Shown piece after piece: positions 28,781 to 37,836 of a DNA stretch of 64,000 bases. How positions within the stretch are numbered: position 1 is the stretch's first letter; every line of letters begins with the position of its first letter. Under the pieces are notes generated by a model, which was not told the origin of the DNA, made no database searches, and was given only the letters and a program-made list of their open reading frames with translations. The stretch is from JACRCT01 sp049841135 (GTDB lineage Bacteria > Myxococcota > Myxococcia > Myxococcales > UBA5297), in assembly GCA_049841135.1 (NCBI GenBank), contig JASGHK010000008.1, positions 1,178,001 through 1,242,000 on the forward strand. Reading direction: 5' to 3'. Position numbers and translations under genes: made by a program.

Positions 28781-29248
28781 GTGAGCCTCCACGTGCCTCC
28801 AACGTTTGCGACGACGCGCTCGGTGGTCCCGCTTGCGCCACCCCTCCTGAGCAAGGCGGACCGTCGCTCTCTCGGCTCTGGGGCTCCGCCGGCCGACACG
28901 CCAACGCGGGTACCGGCTCCCCGTCGAGCAAGCGTCTCGTCTCGACTGGCCGTCGTTCGAACGGTGGCCCGACCCCGGCTCTGGGCCCAGGTCGGACGAG
29001 GGTCACAGCAGGTGGGTCGAGGCCGCCGCAATCGGAGTGCTGCTGGAATGCAAAGCACTGCGCCGGAGGGCGCCCCCCACGGTCCCTCGACGGGAACCGA
29101 ACCATGGAGTGCCCAGCATGTCGGGGCCGGTCTACCTGGACTCGGCCAACAAGGACGTGCTCGTCTACCGGTTCCAGACGGTGGTGGACTGGGTCGGCGG
29201 TGTGAACTGGGTGTACAACCGCGTCCTCACACGACACGGGAGGGGCAC
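28781..29248. other. Non-coding region with a short dispersed repeat
   Basis: No gene is supported in this 468-base gap between divergent genes. It contains copy B of the 33-bp repeat (29040-29072) about 175 bases upstream of the phospholipase-like gene. Confidence 0.45.
29040..29072 (+). repeat. Dispersed 33-bp intergenic repeat, copy B
   Basis: This copy contains GGAATGCAAAGCACTGCGCC and differs from copy A (22926-22958) at three positions by eye. Confidence 0.6.
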
Positions 29249-30118
29249 TTGAACCGGATCGCAGGATGCGTGGGCGTGCTGGCAGTCCTGTCGCTGGTCG
29301 GCTGTGGCGTGACGCCGGGCGAGGAGCAGTCGCCGCAGTCCAGCGAGCAGGCGCTGATCGAACCGCTGCCGGAGGACGAGGGTGGCGGCGGGGGCGCAGC
29401 GCGGACCTGGTGGCCCCAGCCCCAGGACGGCTCGAGCTTCGGATGGACCACGGGGGACGACAACGGCGACTGCCTGCTGGTCTGCACCCGCGGCAACTAC
29501 AACCAGGCCTTCAAGCGCAGCCTCTGCAACGCCGGCAAGAGCCCCGGCGTGGGCCACGTCTTCTACGACGGCCACTACCAGTTCTGGGGCCTCAAGTGGG
29601 ACAAGATGGGGACCGGCCAGGACCACCAGGGCGTGTGCGTCACCACCCACGTCGCGGACGTCGGCGGGACGGGGACGGCGGCCACGCGGCGCATCTTCCA
29701 CGACGGCTGCACCGGCTTCCCCGACGGCAACCCGCGCAAGATGACCAAGGGCCCCAACGCGGGCTGGACCCCTGCGAACTGGGGCCAGGGCTTTCACGGC
29801 GCCTGTGTGGTCCACGACCTCTGCTACAAGGCCGAGCCCGCCTTCAGCGGCAAGTCCAAGAGCTACTGCGACGATCAGTTGGAGGTCTACGCCAAGCAGA
29901 TCTGCAACGCCTCTTACGAGCCGATCAACGGCAGCCTTTTCCAGAAGAACGACCTCAAGAAGTGTCTCGCCGAGGCCGAGAACGCGCGCTTCTGGCTTCA
30001 GCTCGACAACGACGACCACTACGCCGCCTTCAACTACCCGTTCGACTGGCGTCCCGCAGGCGGCCTCTGCGGCGCCGGCATGACCTACAACGTCGTGACC
30101 AACACCTGCGCGCCGTGA
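29249..30118 (+). CDS. Secreted phospholipase A2-like lipoprotein
   Basis: The 289-residue protein starts at TTG 29249 behind GGGAGGGG. It carries the lipoprotein signal LAVLSLVGC and an acidic, Gly-rich linker (EPLPEDEGGGGGAA). The C-terminal half contains HGACVVHDLCYKAEPAF, which has the His-Asp-x-Cys-Tyr active-site signature of phospholipase A2, followed by SYCDDQL (a second Cys-Asp-Asp) and several further cysteines for disulfides. The family hydrolyses the sn-2 ester of phospholipids with a His/Asp pair and calcium. A Gly/Asp-rich segment (FHDGCTGFPDGNP) precedes it and could form part of the calcium loop. Activity is inferred, not shown. It might attack prey or host membranes. Confidence 0.75.
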   Translation: MNRIAGCVGVLAVLSLVGCGVTPGEEQSPQSSEQALIEPLPEDEGGGGGAARTWWPQPQDGSSFGWTTGDDNGDCLLVCTRGNYNQAFKRSLCNAGKSPGVGHVFYDGHYQFWGLKWDKMGTGQDHQGVCVTTHVADVGGTGTAATRRIFHDGCTGFPDGNPRKMTKGPNAGWTPANWGQGFHGACVVHDLCYKAEPAFSGKSKSYCDDQLEVYAKQICNASYEPINGSLFQKNDLKKCLAEAENARFWLQLDNDDHYAAFNYPFDWRPAGGLCGAGMTYNVVTNTCAP

Positions 30119-30498
30119 GCTGAGGCAAAGGGCAGTCTGGCCACGGGGTCGCCAGGCGCGGTGCTCGCCGCCGGGGCGTTGGCCTTGGTGAACGAGCGCG
30201 ACCCCGCGCCAACGCTGGTGGACGCGGGGACCGAGAGCGCCACCTGAGCCCGCGCAGCAGTGCACCCCTCGCCAGCCACGCTCGTTCCACCCACGTCACC
30301 GCCGCGTCCACCGCGAGGCGGTCCGCGGTGCTGGACCACGCGGGGCCCCGCCCACGCCCAATGAGGACAGGTCCCGGCCGTCCTCCATGCCCGCGGCGAC
30401 GCGCCGGCCCTCGCCGTCCACGACGAGGGAGAGGATGCTCGCTCGTCTGGCGAAATGGCGAATATTTCCGGTGGCGGCACTTGCGACAGTTCCGCGGC
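30119..30498. other. Non-coding region
   Basis: This 380-base gap lies between the phospholipase-like gene and a convergent HEAT-repeat gene. I see no gene, no T-tract terminator and no recognisable repeat. Confidence 0.4.
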
Positions 30499-31107
30499 CT
30501 ATTTCACCTTCTCGTCGTGTCTCTTCGGGCCATCACCTCTTGGCTTTTCCTGCCAGAACCGCGCCCGCACCACCGAGCCCTTGGTAATAGCCTTGGTGGC
30601 GTTGTCCACGATGTATTGCCGCAAGATCTCTCGGCCTTCATCGTCGTTCCATTGGCCAATGACATTGATAGCCCGCTCCCTTACCTCGTCCGCGGGGTCC
30701 TTGAGGTAAGGAATGAGCTCGCGCCGCGACTCTTCCTTGGACTGCATCTTCCACAAGCTCACCATCGAAGCGCGAACCAGCAGATCGGGATCGCCCGTGG
30801 CCGCACGCAGCCGGGACCTCAGCTCGTCGCTCCATCGGAGCGGACGCCACTGGGGGTCTTGGAGGTACGCGATCACCGACCTTCGCACGCTCGGCTGAGC
30901 GCGACGAATGCTCAGGTCCCAAAACTCCACCAGCGCGACAGACCTCGAATTGGGAGACACCGACCTGTCGAAGGTGTCATAGGCAATGATGAGCGCCAGC
31001 GCGTCGTCGGTCTGGAACATCTCGTAGATGTCAGATTTCTCCTTCACGGGCATCGCGGGCTCGGCGCCGACCACAATGGCGAGACAGCCGATGAGAGCGT
31101 AGACCAC
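30499..31107 (-). CDS. Exported HEAT-repeat-like protein
   Basis: This 202-residue protein starts at GTG 31107 and may carry a short signal (VYALIGCLAIVVGAEPA). Paired helices such as RRSVIAYLQDPQWRPL, DPDLLVRASMVSLWKMQ and DPADEVRERAINVIGQW match HEAT/PBS-lyase repeats, which bind other proteins. The tail is Lys/Arg-rich. Its base composition is somewhat lower in G+C than its neighbours. No enzymatic motif is seen. Confidence 0.65.
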   Translation of the reverse strand: MVYALIGCLAIVVGAEPAMPVKEKSDIYEMFQTDDALALIIAYDTFDRSVSPNSRSVALVEFWDLSIRRAQPSVRRSVIAYLQDPQWRPLRWSDELRSRLRAATGDPDLLVRASMVSLWKMQSKEESRRELIPYLKDPADEVRERAINVIGQWNDDEGREILRQYIVDNATKAITKGSVVRARFWQEKPRGDGPKRHDEKVK

Positions 31108-31188
31108 GGCTACTTCTCCTTCCTGGTGATCATTTCAAGGGCAGGATTCTTGGAGCGTCGTCGTTTTCGCCAGCCGCTCCGGGCCTGG

Positions 31189-31704
31189 TCACAAGTCCAA
31201 GATCATCGCCACGCGGGGGGCCAGCTCGTAACCGTTGAGCCGCTCCTCTTGCCGGATCCGAGCAAGGCGAGGCGATGCGCGCGTCTCGTCCACGACCCTG
31301 AAACCGAGTCGGGCGTAGAAGGGCGCATTGAAGGGCACGTCCCGGAAGGTCGTCAGGGCGAGGCGGCGAAGCCCCGCGTCTCCGGCTCTGGCGATCACCG
31401 CCTGAATGAGCCGTCGCCCCAGCCCCTGGCCTCCATGCTCGGGCACCACGTCGACCTCTCGCAGATAGGCCTCGTCCTCGTGGAGATCGAACAAGGCGAA
31501 GCCCACCGGCCGGTCCTCTTCGTCCGCGGCGACCAGGAGGCGACCCTGGCTGCAGTCCGCGCGGAGCTCCTCCATCGGATGGATGGGGAGATCCACGGCA
31601 GCAGGAAGTCCCACGGGAGCCAGCCGCCGAGCAGCGCGGCGCTCGATCTCCTGCACCGTCGCAAGCTCGTCGAGCCGTCCGGCGCGTATGGAATAGCCGT
31701 CCAT
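31189..31704 (-). CDS. GNAT family N-acetyltransferase
   Basis: This 171-residue GNAT acetyltransferase begins MDGYSIRAGRLDELATVQEI. Motif A, the acetyl-CoA pyrophosphate-binding segment, is VVPEHGGQGLGRRLIQAV. Motif B has LALTTFRDVPFNAPFYARLG, and GFRVVDE ends the core. The acceptor is unknown. The ATG at 31704 was chosen because the in-frame extension to 31971 is Arg/Ser-rich and unlike the family. Confidence 0.88.
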   Translation of the reverse strand: MDGYSIRAGRLDELATVQEIERRAARRLAPVGLPAAVDLPIHPMEELRADCSQGRLLVAADEEDRPVGFALFDLHEDEAYLREVDVVPEHGGQGLGRRLIQAVIARAGDAGLRRLALTTFRDVPFNAPFYARLGFRVVDETRASPRLARIRQEERLNGYELAPRVAMILDL

Positions 31705-32270
31705 TTCGACGGCCAGCCTAGCATTGCGCTGGCGCGATTCTGCGCTCGCGGATGACCCCGCTGGAGCTGCGCGCGGCTGTGACCCGAGCCAGGTGATGTT
31801 GCTGGTCGACTCGAGGCGAAGAGGTCGCGGCTCCGGGCTTCGCCGCCGGATCGACCCCCGGGTCTGGATTGGATTCACGCAGCAGGCGGAGCGCCAGAGT
31901 TGATTCCGGTCGAGCGAGACCGAGTTGCAAGTACGCGAAATCCCAGGAGTCGCGAAGACCCTGGCGTCCAACCTCGACCTTGGGGAGCGCCATCTCGCTG
32001 CATTCCGAGGTGAGGCTGGGAGAAGTGCTGAACCTCTCGCCGAGCAGCCAAGGGCGGTGGACGGCCTGGAACGAACTCTGGAGCGCCAGCCTCAGTCAGA
32101 CAGAGGCGGGCGCTCTACATCTCGTTGGGGCGAGTCCCGTACCTTTCGGGTTGGGCACAGGCCAGCCGCCCCTCGCCTCGGCTCTATCGTGCCGACGGCA
32201 CTCGAGAGCGCCCTGTCCTGTCGCCCTCGCTCAGCACGAACCGGCGTCACTGTGCGACCCGACACCGGTT
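31705..32270. other. Non-coding region
   Basis: These 566 bases hold no gene that I can support. Several open frames exist on both strands but have random-looking, Arg/Ser/Pro-rich translations without starts or ribosome sites. Confidence 0.4.
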
Positions 32271-32930
32271 CTACGGCCGCCCCCAGCTCTCTTGGGCCCC
32301 CTGGAGAAGCCGCGGCTCCGAGCACTTCAGCTCCTCCTGAGCGCACTGGCAGATGTCCGGCGACAGCAGCGCCTCGTACGTGGTGGCACGCGCCTCGATG
32401 GCCACGTGCTCCACCACCGGCGCGAGCTTCGCCAGGCCCTTCTCGAAGTCAGGGCCGATCAGCTGGTCGTGGCTCTTGACCATCCCGAACGCCTTGCCGA
32501 GGAAGCCGAGGTCGCCGCTCATGGTCCAGGTCAGGCGCGTCCCGTCGCCCTCGGGACGCAGGGTGTACTCGGTGCGGTTCACCGCCGGGAACGGCCTGAG
32601 GAACTCGAGCCGGACGGCGATCTTCTCGTTGGGCACCGTCTCGACGATGGTCATGCGGCCCTCGCCGACGTCGTCGTTGCCCGACCAGTGGTAGCTCGCC
32701 CCTGTGCCTGCGGGCGGGCCCGACAGGTCGCGGCGCATCGCCGGGTCGCGCTCGTCCCAGGGCGACCAGTCGGGGAAGTGTTCGAAGCCGTCGAGCACGG
32801 CGAACACCGCGCCGGGCGGCGAGGGGATGACCGCGCTGCGCGACACGCTGAAGTGGCTCGGCTGCAGGGCGACGGTCGCGACGGCGGTGAGGAAGATTGC
32901 GAGGAACCCGATTCCGAGCTTCTTGAGCAT
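32271..32930 (-). CDS. SRPBCC (polyketide cyclase-like) family protein
   Basis: The 219-residue protein has an N-terminal hydrophobic anchor or signal (LGIGFLAIFLTAVATVAL). An SRPBCC fold follows: VSRSAVIPSPPGAVFAVLDG, the Trp-Ser-Pro-Trp loop FPDWSPWDERDP, and the late TRLTWTMSGDLGF strand with the long C-terminal helix. Such proteins bind hydrophobic ligands; this subgroup is common next to the membrane. The last 30 residues (CQCAQEELKC and on) do not fit the family and may be read-through of a degraded end. The start at 32930 is an ATG. Confidence 0.8.
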   Translation of the reverse strand: MLKKLGIGFLAIFLTAVATVALQPSHFSVSRSAVIPSPPGAVFAVLDGFEHFPDWSPWDERDPAMRRDLSGPPAGTGASYHWSGNDDVGEGRMTIVETVPNEKIAVRLEFLRPFPAVNRTEYTLRPEGDGTRLTWTMSGDLGFLGKAFGMVKSHDQLIGPDFEKGLAKLAPVVEHVAIEARATTYEALLSPDICQCAQEELKCSEPRLLQGAQESWGRP

Positions 32931-33440
32931 TGTCGGCCTCCGCTCTTTGCCGCTTTTGATGCCTGGGTCGGCGATGCGGCCCGCCCCTCGCGGGGTCCCC
33001 TCGAAACGGGGGGCAGTTGTCGCGGCCAGCTTCAGCCTGGCGGCAGCGCGTGCGGACCGTTGCCGGTGTGCTGGTGCCCCTCGGGCGCAGCTGCGGGCGC
33101 ACACCCCGCAGCCCAGGCAGCGCGCCACGTCGACCTGGGGATGAAGCAGAGGACCAGGGCTCGGAGGGCTGGGGCGTGCACGGCCCCACTCCACAGGTCG
33201 GGTGGACCCGCTGCGCGCAGTGCCGCCGCGCGCCCCACTCGTCTTCGTCGGCGACGTCGAGCCCCGGCAGGCCCAAGCCCCGGCGAGGGAGCGAGCTCGA
33301 GAGCGCGCAGCAGCCGATCCCGGCTGTTCTCCCAGGCAGGGAAGAGCGCTCCCCCGAGACCCCTGCCTCGCCGAGCCCGATGGCACGTAGACTGCTTCGC
33401 GCCGTGGTCCCGGCCTTCCGCCGGAGAACGTGAGGACGCG
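32931..33440. other. Non-coding region
   Basis: In this 510-base gap between divergent genes I find no gene or clear repeat. Long open frames cross it on both strands but are continuations of the flanking frames without coding signals. Confidence 0.4.
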
Positions 33441-34238
33441 ATGCAGCGCACTTGCCTTCTGCTGTCGGCCCTCCTCGCGACCGTGCTGGTCCCCGCCGCC
33501 GCCCAGGCGCGCCAGGACTACCCCGTCGCCTTCGTCGAGCGCCCGCTGACCCTGCCCAAGCTGATGCTCTCGCCGTGGTTGTCGGTCGGCCACAGTCGGG
33601 TGACTCCGCGCTACAGCGACCCCGACCACACCGTGCTCTCGCTCGGCGCGGCGTTGGGCCTGAACGACTACTTCGAGATCGAAGCCCAGGCCCTGCCGCT
33701 GTGGCTCTACCCGCAGGTGCGCTACGGGCAGGCGAGGTTCGGCGCCACGGCCGGGTTCGCCGCCGGGCCGGTGGAGCTCGGGCTCAACGCCAACGTCGCC
33801 GTCCGCTCACCCGACTACGACGTCGGCGGCAACGTCTGGCTGCACGACCCGTGGACGCTGTCGTTCGGCATCCCGCTGGTCATCCATGCCGGCAAGAAGG
33901 TGCGCATCGAGACTGGGTTCCGGACGGCCATCGCGCTGCCCGACCGCGCGGAGGAGGTGGTCAGCTTCTTCGTCCCGGTCGGGGTCTACATCCAGCCGGT
34001 GCGGGTCTTCTTCTTCGGGGTCGACACCGGCGTCGGCATCGGGAACCTGCGGCGCGACAGCACCTACGTCCCGGTGAGCGGCACGGTGGGGTTCACGGTT
34101 CCGCATCGGCGCCGGCCGCTCGTCGACTTCACCGCCTCGGTGGGCTTCCCGTCGCTGGTCACGCTCCCCAACGGCGTAGTCGTCCACGGGGACGTCTGGA
34201 CCCTGGGCGCGGCGGCGCGGTTCTACGTCCAGCTGTAG
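33441..34238 (+). CDS. Probable outer-membrane beta-barrel protein
   Basis: This 265-residue protein has the signal peptide MQRTCLLLSALLATVLVPAA, cleaved near AQA-RQ. The mature part alternates hydrophobic and polar residues with many aromatic strand ends (YPQVRYGQARFGATAGFAAG, RVFFFGVDTGVGIG) and closes with an aromatic strand (AAARFYVQL), as outer-membrane barrels do. I recognise no specific family. The ATG at 33441 follows a GTGAGGACG site. It is convergent with the FG-GAP lipoprotein. Confidence 0.65.
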   Translation: MQRTCLLLSALLATVLVPAAAQARQDYPVAFVERPLTLPKLMLSPWLSVGHSRVTPRYSDPDHTVLSLGAALGLNDYFEIEAQALPLWLYPQVRYGQARFGATAGFAAGPVELGLNANVAVRSPDYDVGGNVWLHDPWTLSFGIPLVIHAGKKVRIETGFRTAIALPDRAEEVVSFFVPVGVYIQPVRVFFFGVDTGVGIGNLRRDSTYVPVSGTVGFTVPHRRRPLVDFTASVGFPSLVTLPNGVVVHGDVWTLGAAARFYVQL

Positions 34239-34324
34239 AGACGGGAGCCGTCGGAGTTCCCGGCCCCGGGCCAGACTGGATGCGCGCCGAGCGTCACCGG
34301 GGCACGGTGGGTCCCGCTGCTCGC

Positions 34325-36049
34325 TCACTGGCAACGGGTGAGCGCGACGGTGACGCTGTCCCCCTGGTAGTTCGCCACCGCGACGTCCGGCAACCCGTCC
34401 TTGTTGAAGTCACCGACGGCAACCCCCTCGGGAGAGTCACCCGTCTCGAAGGTTCCCAGGGGTGCGAAGGTGCCGTCTCCCCGGCCCAGCAACACGTTGC
34501 AGGAGTTGTCGTGGAGGTTTCCGACCACCAGGTCCTGCGTGGCATCGAGGTTGAAGTCGGCGACGGCGATTCCTCGGGGAAAGGTGGCCGCCGGGTATCC
34601 GACGGGGGGCGCGAAGGTGCCGTCCTGGCGGTTGAGATAGAGGCCAACCTGTCCCTCGACATCGGCGACGGCGAGGTCCGGCCAACCGTCCTCGTTGAAG
34701 TCTCCAACTGCGGGATACCCGCAGCCGCCCGTGGGGTAGACGACCCTCGCCTCGAGCATGCCGCCGCCCTGATTCAGCAGGACGCTGACGGTTCGGCCAA
34801 AGCAGTCGGCCGTCGCGAGGTCCGCGCGGCCGTCGCGGTCGAAGTCCGCAAGGACCACGTCCAAGGGGCTCTGGCCGGTCGCCGCCTCGGTCAGCGTCGT
34901 GAACGTCGCATCGCCGCGGTTCTTCAGGACCACGAGGCGGTCCGATACGAAGTCGGTCACCACGAGGTCGGGGATGCCATCGCCATCGAGGTCGCCCACG
35001 ACGCTGCCTCGCGGCTGTCCGCCGACGGCCAGGTCCTGCCGGTTGGCAAAGGTGCCGTTCCCGGGGTTCAGCAAGACGCTCACCGAACCTGCTTCCGTAT
35101 TGGTCGCGACGAGGTCGAGCGAGCCATTGCCGTCGAGGTCAGCCGCCTTGAGACCGGCCGGATAGCTGCCGACGGGATACTCGACCCCGGGCGCGAAGGT
35201 CCCATCCCCCAGGCTGAGCAGGACGGTGACGGAGCCGGAGTTCCAGTTGGCCGTCGCCAGGTCCGTCGCACCGTCGCCGTCGAAGTCTCCCGAGGCGAGT
35301 CCGAGGGGCTGCATGCCCACAGCGAGCAAGGAAATCCGGGTGAAGGACGGAGGCCCCGCGCAGCCCGGCGCCTTGCACTTCCCCTCCGAGCAGACCTGAG
35401 CGGTCTCGCAGGCCTGGCCGCAGCGGCCGCAGTTCTTCTCGTCGGTCGACGGATCCACGCAGGCGCCGCCGCAGCGGCTGCCGACCTGGCATGCAGCCAG
35501 GCAGCCCCCGTCGACGCACTCGAACCCGGGATCGCAGGTCCGGCCGGCGCGCGGGCCGAGGCAATCGGAGGAGGCGCCGCAATGGCTGCTGCTGGTCTTC
35601 GGGTCGATGCAGAGATCGTCGCACGCCAGGAGGCCCGGCCCGCAGCCCCGCCGGCATTCACCCTCGTCGCACCGGTGGCCTTCCGCGCAGCGCTCGCCGG
35701 CGCCGGCCCCTTGGCAACTGCCCGAGGCGCCGCAGAACTGGACGTTCGTCAACGGGTCGATGCACCGGCCGAGGCAGGCGACCCTCGCCCCTGGGCACTG
35801 CAGTCGGCACGCGCCGTTGGTACAGACCTCTTCCTCAGAGCAGCGCGCGCCGCAGCTGCCGCAGTGGCGCGGATCGGTCGCCAGGGTTGCACAGGTGCCC
35901 CCACCTGCGCCGTCGCCGCAGAGCACCTGGCTCGCCGGGCAGCCCGGGCCGGCATCGGAGCGCGCGTGCTCCGGGTCGACGGCAGTGAAGCAGCCACAGG
36001 CGAGGAGCGCTCCGAGGACGAGGCGGACGGGCGCAGAGGAGTGGTGCAT
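34325..36049 (-). CDS. FG-GAP/VCBS repeat lipoprotein with Cys-rich stalk
   Basis: This 574-residue lipoprotein has the signal VLGALLACGC. Residues 30-240 form a stalk of Cys-rich modules (HCGSCGARCSEEEVCTNGAC, NCGRCGQACETAQVC) of the type found in myxobacterial MXAN-family surface proteins. Residues 245-574 carry about seven FG-GAP/VCBS units with calcium-binding Asp loops, for example GDFDGDGATDLATANW and ADLDGNGSLDLVATN. They should fold as an integrin-like propeller, so adhesion is likely. The ATG at 36049 is supported by the signal peptide. Confidence 0.87.
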   Translation of the reverse strand: MHHSSAPVRLVLGALLACGCFTAVDPEHARSDAGPGCPASQVLCGDGAGGGTCATLATDPRHCGSCGARCSEEEVCTNGACRLQCPGARVACLGRCIDPLTNVQFCGASGSCQGAGAGERCAEGHRCDEGECRRGCGPGLLACDDLCIDPKTSSSHCGASSDCLGPRAGRTCDPGFECVDGGCLAACQVGSRCGGACVDPSTDEKNCGRCGQACETAQVCSEGKCKAPGCAGPPSFTRISLLAVGMQPLGLASGDFDGDGATDLATANWNSGSVTVLLSLGDGTFAPGVEYPVGSYPAGLKAADLDGNGSLDLVATNTEAGSVSVLLNPGNGTFANRQDLAVGGQPRGSVVGDLDGDGIPDLVVTDFVSDRLVVLKNRGDATFTTLTEAATGQSPLDVVLADFDRDGRADLATADCFGRTVSVLLNQGGGMLEARVVYPTGGCGYPAVGDFNEDGWPDLAVADVEGQVGLYLNRQDGTFAPPVGYPAATFPRGIAVADFNLDATQDLVVGNLHDNSCNVLLGRGDGTFAPLGTFETGDSPEGVAVGDFNKDGLPDVAVANYQGDSVTVALTRCQ

Positions 36050-36161
36050 GGGGGGATCCTGGTGGTGAACGGCTCGCGGACCGCCGAGGGGCGGCCTGAC
36101 TTCCAGTCTTGGCGAGACTCTACCCGCGGAGTCCCGCCTCGGCGACCGACCTGAGAATCCG

Positions 36162-36331
36162 CGGAGAACCGCAGGGAGGCCGATCTGGTCGTCGTGGACG
36201 AGACCTCGATGGCGGGCAGCCAGCAGGCGCTGACGATTGCAGTGAAGAACGGTCGGACCGGCGAGCGGCACACGGGACTGGCAGATCGCCTACGCTCCTC
36301 TTAAGAGGAGTCCATGCCACTGCCTCCCATG
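36162..36331 (+). pseudogene. recD2 relic (internally deleted duplicate)
   Basis: This stretch copies two separate parts of recD2. Bases 36162-36210 match the Walker B region (19241-19291: VVVDETSM). From about 36213 it continues as a copy of the gene's end (from about 20080: ALTIAVKNGRTGERHTGLAD, then RLRSS and a stop) and runs on into the downstream intergenic sequence to 36331 (matching to about 20198). About 790 bases between the two parts are missing. It is too short to function. The copied trailer supplies the upstream region and first codons of the acyltransferase gene. Confidence 0.85.
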
Positions 36332-37240
36332 ACCGAGCCCGCCAGCCGCGCCGAGCGGGTCCGGACCGCCGTCGTCGGCGGCGCCACCACCGGCTTCCTC
36401 GTGGGGACGCTGCTGGGCTTCAACGCCGCGCAGAGCGCGAGCCTGGTGCTGCGGCCGCTGACCAAGAAGGGCTTCCGGAGCTTCAACCGCTGGGCGGCGC
36501 AGACCTGGTGGAGCCTGCTGGTCGAGTCCACCCGGGTCCTCTACGGCACGCACCTGGTCGTCAGCGGCGACGACGTGCCGCGCGACGAGAACGCCATCGT
36601 CGTCTGCAACCACCAGGAGATGGCGGACATCCCCTATCTGCTCGCCTGGGCGCGACTGAAGGGACGGCTGGGCGACGTGAAGTGGTTCGCCAAGAAGTCG
36701 CTCCAGTACGTCCCCGGCGTCGGCTGGGGAATGTGGTTCCTCGACTGTCCCTTCCTCGACCGCGACTGGTCCAAGGATCGCCGCTCCATCGAGCGCACCT
36801 TCGGGGCGCTGGTCGGCGAGAAGCTGCCGGTCTGGCTCGTCTCCTTTCCGGAGGGGACGCGGCAGACGGCGGACAACCGCGCCGCCAGCCGGCGCTACGC
36901 CGAGGAGCACGGAATCCCGCCCTTCGAGCACCTGCTGCTGCCGCGCACCAAGGGCTTCTGCGCGACCGTCCAGGGCCTGCGCTCCCACGTCGGGGCCGTC
37001 TACGACCTGACGCTGGCGTTCGAGGAAGGCGTGCCCACGCTCTGGCAGTTCATGAAGGGCTACGCCCGCCAGGCCCACCTGCACGTCCGGCGCTTCCCCG
37101 TCCGGGACTTGCCCGAGGGCGACGAGGCGTTGTCGGAGTGGCTGATGCTGCGCTTCCGCGAGAAGGACGAGCTGCTCGGCCGCTACTACCGGACGGGGCG
37201 CTTCGAGCATGCCGCGGCCGACCGGCGGACCGCCGGATAG
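36314..37240 (+). CDS. PlsC-like lysophospholipid acyltransferase
   Basis: This 308-residue membrane-associated acyltransferase fits the LPLAT/PlsC family, which adds acyl chains to lysophosphatidate or related lysolipids. It has an N-terminal hydrophobic segment (VVGGATTGFLVGTLLGF) and the catalytic box VVCNHQEMADIPYLL (His-x4-Asp). Later come the WFAKKSLQYVPGVGWGMWF block and the glycerol-phosphate-binding FPEGTRQ. Its length and block order are closest to the long eukaryote-like AGPAT/LCLAT subgroup. The ATG at 36314 lies in sequence copied from the recD2 trailer; the ATG at 36329 may be the original start. Confidence 0.88.
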   Translation: MPLPPMTEPASRAERVRTAVVGGATTGFLVGTLLGFNAAQSASLVLRPLTKKGFRSFNRWAAQTWWSLLVESTRVLYGTHLVVSGDDVPRDENAIVVCNHQEMADIPYLLAWARLKGRLGDVKWFAKKSLQYVPGVGWGMWFLDCPFLDRDWSKDRRSIERTFGALVGEKLPVWLVSFPEGTRQTADNRAASRRYAEEHGIPPFEHLLLPRTKGFCATVQGLRSHVGAVYDLTLAFEEGVPTLWQFMKGYARQAHLHVRRFPVRDLPEGDEALSEWLMLRFREKDELLGRYYRTGRFEHAAADRRTAG

Positions 37241-37250
37241 CCAGTCGGCC

Positions 37251-37643
37251 TCAGGCGCAACGCCGAGGCTGTGCGCCGCCCTCCGCTTCGCTGTCGAGGG
37301 CCTCGGCCTCCTTGCGGATCTCCTCCAGCCGCAGCTCGAGGTACTCGGCCATGATCTCGGTTCCCCGGCGATCGAGCGCCCCCGACTTCCCGTCCAGGTA
37401 GTCGCGCAGCCGCGCAATCGGGTAGTCCAGGCGCGCCAGCTCGCGCTCGAGGCTGCGCGCCCCCATGCTGGCGTGCGTCTTGAGCGCCTCCACCAGCCGC
37501 TTCAGCCCGTTCTCCACGCTGGCGAGATCCAGCGAAATCGCTCGCGGATCGCAGCGGACCCCGGCAGACAGCGAGCCGAGACAGAAGTCGAAAGCACCTT
37601 CCAGGGCGCCCGTCAGCCCGCGAGCGCTCGCGTCGGTCCTCAT
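37251..37643 (-). CDS. Hypothetical helical protein
   Basis: This 130-residue, mostly helical protein is without recognised family. The second half is charged and coiled-coil-like (LERELARLDYPIARLRDYL, EIMAEYLELRLEEIRKEAEA). The start at ATG 37643 has an AGGGGAG site upstream. There is no signal peptide or membrane span, so it is probably cytoplasmic. It is convergent with the acyltransferase, with 10 bases between stops. Confidence 0.55.
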   Translation of the reverse strand: MRTDASARGLTGALEGAFDFCLGSLSAGVRCDPRAISLDLASVENGLKRLVEALKTHASMGARSLERELARLDYPIARLRDYLDGKSGALDRRGTEIMAEYLELRLEEIRKEAEALDSEAEGGAQPRRCA

Positions 37644-37836
37644 CAGCACTCCCCTTTGTCGATCCAGGAGGCCAAGAGTTCCAAGGCCCGTGCCAGGACG
37701 CATGCTCGGATGGCGCACCGCGGCATTGCACGGAACGTTCAACCCGACATCGGGGCCGTTTGAACGATCGCGAGACCCCGCTACGCTTCTTGCGCCCTCG
37801 ATACTGCTCGGGGTGTCGGAAAGAACGGAGCATCCC

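Noticed and set aside
29037..29252. A 71-residue open frame just before the phospholipase-like gene
   Set aside because: It begins inside the dispersed repeat, has no ribosome site and ends where the lipoprotein signal starts in another frame.
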